A program made the position numbers and the translations under genes. DNA of 64,000 nt, taken from the NCBI GenBank assembly GCA_902470695.1, contig CABRHH010000008.1, forward strand, positions 1 through 64,000. Direction: 5' to 3'. Shown piece by piece: positions 61,497-64,000 of the stretch. The stretch's first letter is position 1. Each line of letters starts with the position of its first letter. This stretch comes from an uncultured Collinsella sp. (GTDB lineage Bacteria > Actinomycetota > Coriobacteriia > Coriobacteriales > Coriobacteriaceae). A model generated the notes under the pieces. It made no database searches and was not told the origin of the DNA. It saw only the letters and a program-made list of their open reading frames with translations.

Positions 61497-62615
61497 TTAG
61501 CTGATTCGCATGTCGGCGAAATCAACATCGGCCTCGTCCTCGGCGTTCAGCTCGTGGACATCGTCAACGCTGCGAGGAGCTCGAAGAATGAAGAACAGCA
61601 CGCCGGTAATAACCGATCCGATGATGAGCGCCAGAAGCCACATCAAGCCGTTTGTCATCGCTGGAATCGCGAAAAGACCTCCGTGCGGAACCGGGGAACC
61701 GCAATCCCACATCATTGAGAGAGCTCCTCCCACGCCTGCGCCAACAGCCGTGCAAAGCATCGATTTCAACAGGTCTTGGAAAATAATGGGGTAGGTCCCC
61801 TCGGTGATCATGCACACGCCCATGGGAAAAGCAGTCTTGAGCGTGTCCACGTCTTCATGGGTGTAAATGTTCTTTTTAAACGGCTTCTGCAGGAAGTAGG
61901 CGAACGTGAATCCGAATGGCGTCACGATGGATGCGAGCATCAGCACCGCCATCGGATCGTTGATTCCTTCCGCTTGTAGCGACAGCAGGAATGCAAAGAC
62001 AACCTTGTTGATGGGGCCGCCGTAGTCGATGCCTGAAAGCACACCGATGATTGCACCGAACATCAGCGCCTGCGTCATATCGAGGCCGCGTACAAATGTA
62101 TCGATTGCGGACACGAGCCACGAAATTGGCAGGCCGACGACGTACACGAACAGGGCGCCGCACACGATCCCGGCAATAAGCGGAATGAGCAACATGGGCT
62201 TTAGGCCCTCCGCCCACACGGGAACAGGCATGTGCTTTGCCAGGAACAGCGCAACGTACCCGGTGAGGTAGCCGCCCAGGAAGCCTCCCAAAAAGCCGCA
62301 GTTCATATTGGTTGCAATAAGTCCAATAAGAACGCCGGGAGCGATACCGGGTTTGTCGGCAATGGAAAACGAAATACCCGTCGCGATGACCACAGGAAGC
62401 AGGCCCAGAACCAACGCTCCCATGGTGTAGAGGGCATCAAAGAAGTTCGGCGTTCCCACAAAACTGTTGTTCTCAAGGGCCGTACCCCCGGCGATGGAGC
62501 CGATCGCAAGCATGAAGCCGCCACCGACCACAACCGGAATCAGGTATGAGATTGCCGTAAGGGCATGACCCTTCAGCATGTTCCACGTGCTTCCCTTTGA
62601 CGTAATTTCAGCCAT
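61497..62615 (-). CDS. PTS fructose-family transporter subunit EIIC
   Basis: The 372-residue membrane permease of a fructose-type PTS shows about nine helices. Family words: AISYLIPVVVGGGFMLAIG, NMNCGFLGGFLGGYLTGY, GIDYGGPINKVVFAF and MITEGTYPIIFQD. The C-terminus is acidic (LNAEDEADVDFADMRIS). EIIB and EIIA are separate genes just upstream, so this is an A, B, C split system. The substrate is probably a ketose phosphorylated at C1; see the operon finding. Confidence 0.93.
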   Translation of the reverse strand: MAEITSKGSTWNMLKGHALTAISYLIPVVVGGGFMLAIGSIAGGTALENNSFVGTPNFFDALYTMGALVLGLLPVVIATGISFSIADKPGIAPGVLIGLIATNMNCGFLGGFLGGYLTGYVALFLAKHMPVPVWAEGLKPMLLIPLIAGIVCGALFVYVVGLPISWLVSAIDTFVRGLDMTQALMFGAIIGVLSGIDYGGPINKVVFAFLLSLQAEGINDPMAVLMLASIVTPFGFTFAYFLQKPFKKNIYTHEDVDTLKTAFPMGVCMITEGTYPIIFQDLLKSMLCTAVGAGVGGALSMMWDCGSPVPHGGLFAIPAMTNGLMWLLALIIGSVITGVLFFILRAPRSVDDVHELNAEDEADVDFADMRIS

Positions 62616-62648
62616 GTCTACCTCCTAGAGCAAACAAATCGAAGCTGC

Positions 62649-62966
62649 CTACTTGCTGTTTGCCACGACTTCTTCAACCTTCTTGATGAATTTGTTTGGG
62701 CTCTTGATGACCATCTCGGTGGGAATTTCGATAGTCTTGATGCCGCGGAACCTCTCACGACCGGAAACTTTGACATCTGCTGCGATGATGCAAACATCAG
62801 CTTCTGCAATCTCCTCCTCTGTGAGAGCATCTTCCGTACCGATAGTGCCCTGGGTCTCTATATGAATGCGATGTCCGGCGTCCCTTGCGGCGTTAACCAG
62901 TTTCTCCTTGGCAATGTACGTATGCGCGATGCCGGCCGTACATGCCGCGATACCTACAATGTTCAT
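62649..62966 (-). CDS. PTS fructose-family subunit EIIB
   Basis: The 105-residue phosphocarrier has the active cysteine Cys9 in GIAACTAGIAHTYIA, the fructose EIIB signature. It receives phosphate from EIIA and passes it to the incoming sugar. ATG 62966 has AGAAAGG upstream. The gaps on both sides are 33 bases, consistent with one transcript. Confidence 0.95.
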   Translation of the reverse strand: MNIVGIAACTAGIAHTYIAKEKLVNAARDAGHRIHIETQGTIGTEDALTEEEIAEADVCIIAADVKVSGRERFRGIKTIEIPTEMVIKSPNKFIKKVEEVVANSK

Positions 62967-62999
62967 GCTGAACCTTTCTCTGTTGCGCCCCTCTGTGTC

Positions 63000-63449
63000 C
63001 TAGCTGAACGAAGCGACAATTTCCTGAACGGTCTGCGCAGCGAGCAAATCCTCAATCACCCGGTCGTTGCCAAGCTTGCCAGCAAGCTTGGCCAGCATAC
63101 GAAGATGCTCGTTGCCGCCGTTTTCCCCTGCCTGCACGGAAAAGAGGAAGACCACGTGCACTCCGTTGCCGTCAAGGCTCTCCCAGGGTATTTCCTTTGT
63201 AAACTTGCCAACGGCGATACCGTTTTTCACAACGCACGAGCTCTGCCCGTGCGGAATAGCAACGTAGTTCCCAATTCCCGTTTGCCCGAGGGTCTCACGG
63301 TAATAGATATCTTTTTCAAACCCATCGATCTCGGTGATGTACCCAGCATCGAGCAGCATTTGAGCGAGCGTATCGATCGCTTCTGCTTTTGTGCCGCCCG
63401 GAAGATCGACAGCGATGACCCTCGTATCAAGGATGTCTTTGATTTCCAC
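63000..63449 (-). CDS. PTS fructose-family subunit EIIA
   Basis: A 149-residue EIIA (PTS_EIIA_2) whose active histidine His67 lies in VAIPHGQSS. A GTG start at 63449 was chosen because AAGGGA lies seven bases upstream and the protein then has the family length. The ATG at 63473 has no ribosome site and sits next to a strong stem-loop. It takes phosphate from HPr. Confidence 0.9.
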   Translation of the reverse strand: MEIKDILDTRVIAVDLPGGTKAEAIDTLAQMLLDAGYITEIDGFEKDIYYRETLGQTGIGNYVAIPHGQSSCVVKNGIAVGKFTKEIPWESLDGNGVHVVFLFSVQAGENGGNEHLRMLAKLAGKLGNDRVIEDLLAAQTVQEIVASFS

Positions 63450-63482
63450 AGCTTCGTCCCTTCGCACGTTCATGAGGATGCA

Positions 63483-63517
63483 GGCGGAGCCGTCTGAATC
63501 GTTGAGACGGCTCCGCC
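63483..63517 (-). other. Stem-loop between aldolase and EIIA genes
   Basis: GGCGGAGCCGTCT and AGACGGCTCCGCC pair perfectly (13 bp) around a nine-base loop. No T run follows on the minus strand, so it looks more like an mRNA-processing or stabilising hairpin than a terminator. Confidence 0.65.
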
Positions 63518-63530
63518 CCACGGCCATCCG

Positions 63531-64000
63531 CTACGCAATGCTCTCGAAAAAGAGCTTCTTGGTCCCCGCTGTCTTGAAGAGCCTGATTTTGTCCATTGCA
63601 GTTTGCTTGCATGCCTCCATCGGTTCAGGGAACAACACATTCGGCTCGCGAATTTCCGACCCTCCATTCTCAAGTACCTCGCGCAGCTTCTCCGTAAAGG
63701 AAATCTTGATATCGGAGGAGATGTTGATCTTGGCGATGCCGAGCTCGACAGCACGGGATATCTCTTCATCCGGATTGCTGGAACCCCCGTGGAGCACCAG
63801 AGGAACATCTACGACCTTGGTGATTGCCTCGAGGATGTCCATGCGGAGCTTTGGCTTCACGTTCTTGGGATACAGACCATGAGCCGTACCGATTGCAACC
63901 GCCAGCGAGTCAATGCCCGTGCGCTCAACAAACTCCGCAGCCTGGTCGGGATCGGTATACGTGACCTCGGTCACACCTCCCTCGATGCTGTTGCCGGTGT
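63531..64000 (-). CDS. Class II fructose/ketose-bisphosphate aldolase, 5' end outside window
   Basis: The C-terminal ~157 residues of a zinc aldolase; the reading frame stays open to the window edge (GGVTEVTYTDPDQAA). Seen: the zinc His in VPLVLHGGSS, the phosphate-binding GGSS, and INISSDIKISFTEKLREVL (usual KVNI(N/S)TD). This part fits the Fba/GatY/KbaY family, which splits ketose phosphates into DHAP and an aldehyde. It is the first visible gene of the PTS operon. Substrate specificity cannot be read from this part. Confidence 0.85.
   Translation of the reverse strand, partial: TGNSIEGGVTEVTYTDPDQAAEFVERTGIDSLAVAIGTAHGLYPKNVKPKLRMDILEAITKVVDVPLVLHGGSSNPDEEISRAVELGIAKINISSDIKISFTEKLREVLENGGSEIREPNVLFPEPMEACKQTAMDKIRLFKTAGTKKLFFESIA

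Overview
The window is 64 kb of GC-rich DNA from a host-associated actinobacterium of the class Coriobacteriia, most likely Collinsella or a close relative. This is inferred from several things: the GC bias (both strands are open over long stretches), the fructose- and beta-glucoside-type PTS genes, a sortase-anchored GH101 mucin glycosidase, nickel-dependent lactate racemase genes, a DUF5692 membrane protein, and an eno-divIC-ppx order typical of Actinobacteria. No phage, IS transposase, rRNA or CRISPR array is visible.

Layout. 1-351: intergenic repeats. 352-6.2 kb: a tyrosine phosphatase, a GntR/ABC exporter operon, a YqeY-like protein and a membrane-anchored PpiC foldase. 6.3-10.9 kb: purF, purM and purN, with a RelE/ParE toxin-antitoxin pair between purF and purM. 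11-16 kb: a tail-anchored protein, a cysteine desulfurase, a phosphoglucomutase and a pyridoxal/pyridoxamine kinase. 16.4-21.6 kb: a beta-glucoside block (PTS EIIBC, GH1, RpiR regulator, MalY/PatB lyase). 21.6-24.6 kb: prmC and prfA. 25.5-32.3 kb: hypA, a 925-residue Fe-S flavin oxidoreductase and hypB, divergent from a TetR gene, then the DUF5692 protein. 33.8-39.2 kb: one GH101 gene of 1801 codons. 39.2-45.4 kb: tRNA-Arg, serS, small membrane proteins, an SPFH protein and two divergent tRNA-Leu genes. 45.6-50.1 kb: ppx, divIC, a TetR regulator and eno. 50.2-55.8 kb: the lactate racemase locus (larC, larB, larR, larA, larD). 56.9-64 kb: a sugar operon (class II aldolase, EIIA, EIIB, EIIC, iron alcohol dehydrogenase, xylulokinase, DUF4432 epimerase, D-lyxose isomerase) that runs off the right edge.

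How the genes work together. Two blocks import and split phosphorylated sugars, one releases mucin O-glycans, and two depend on nickel: LarA, made active by LarB, LarC and an unseen LarE, and the HypA/HypB metallochaperones, whose client enzyme is not in the window.

The most unusual structure is a family of large inverted arrays. Each has a central hairpin of about 33 bp flanked by roughly 30-bp units, GGGTTCG-N8-GTCCATC on the left and the mirror units GATGGAC-N8-CGAACCC on the right. Five complete copies lie at three places where convergent genes meet, and a sixth is cut by the left edge. Three shorter elements with 25-29 bp inverted arms look like MITE- or BIME-type repeats. Several housekeeping enzymes (PrmC, the desulfurase, the tyrosine phosphatase, DivIC) carry long low-complexity insertions or extensions.
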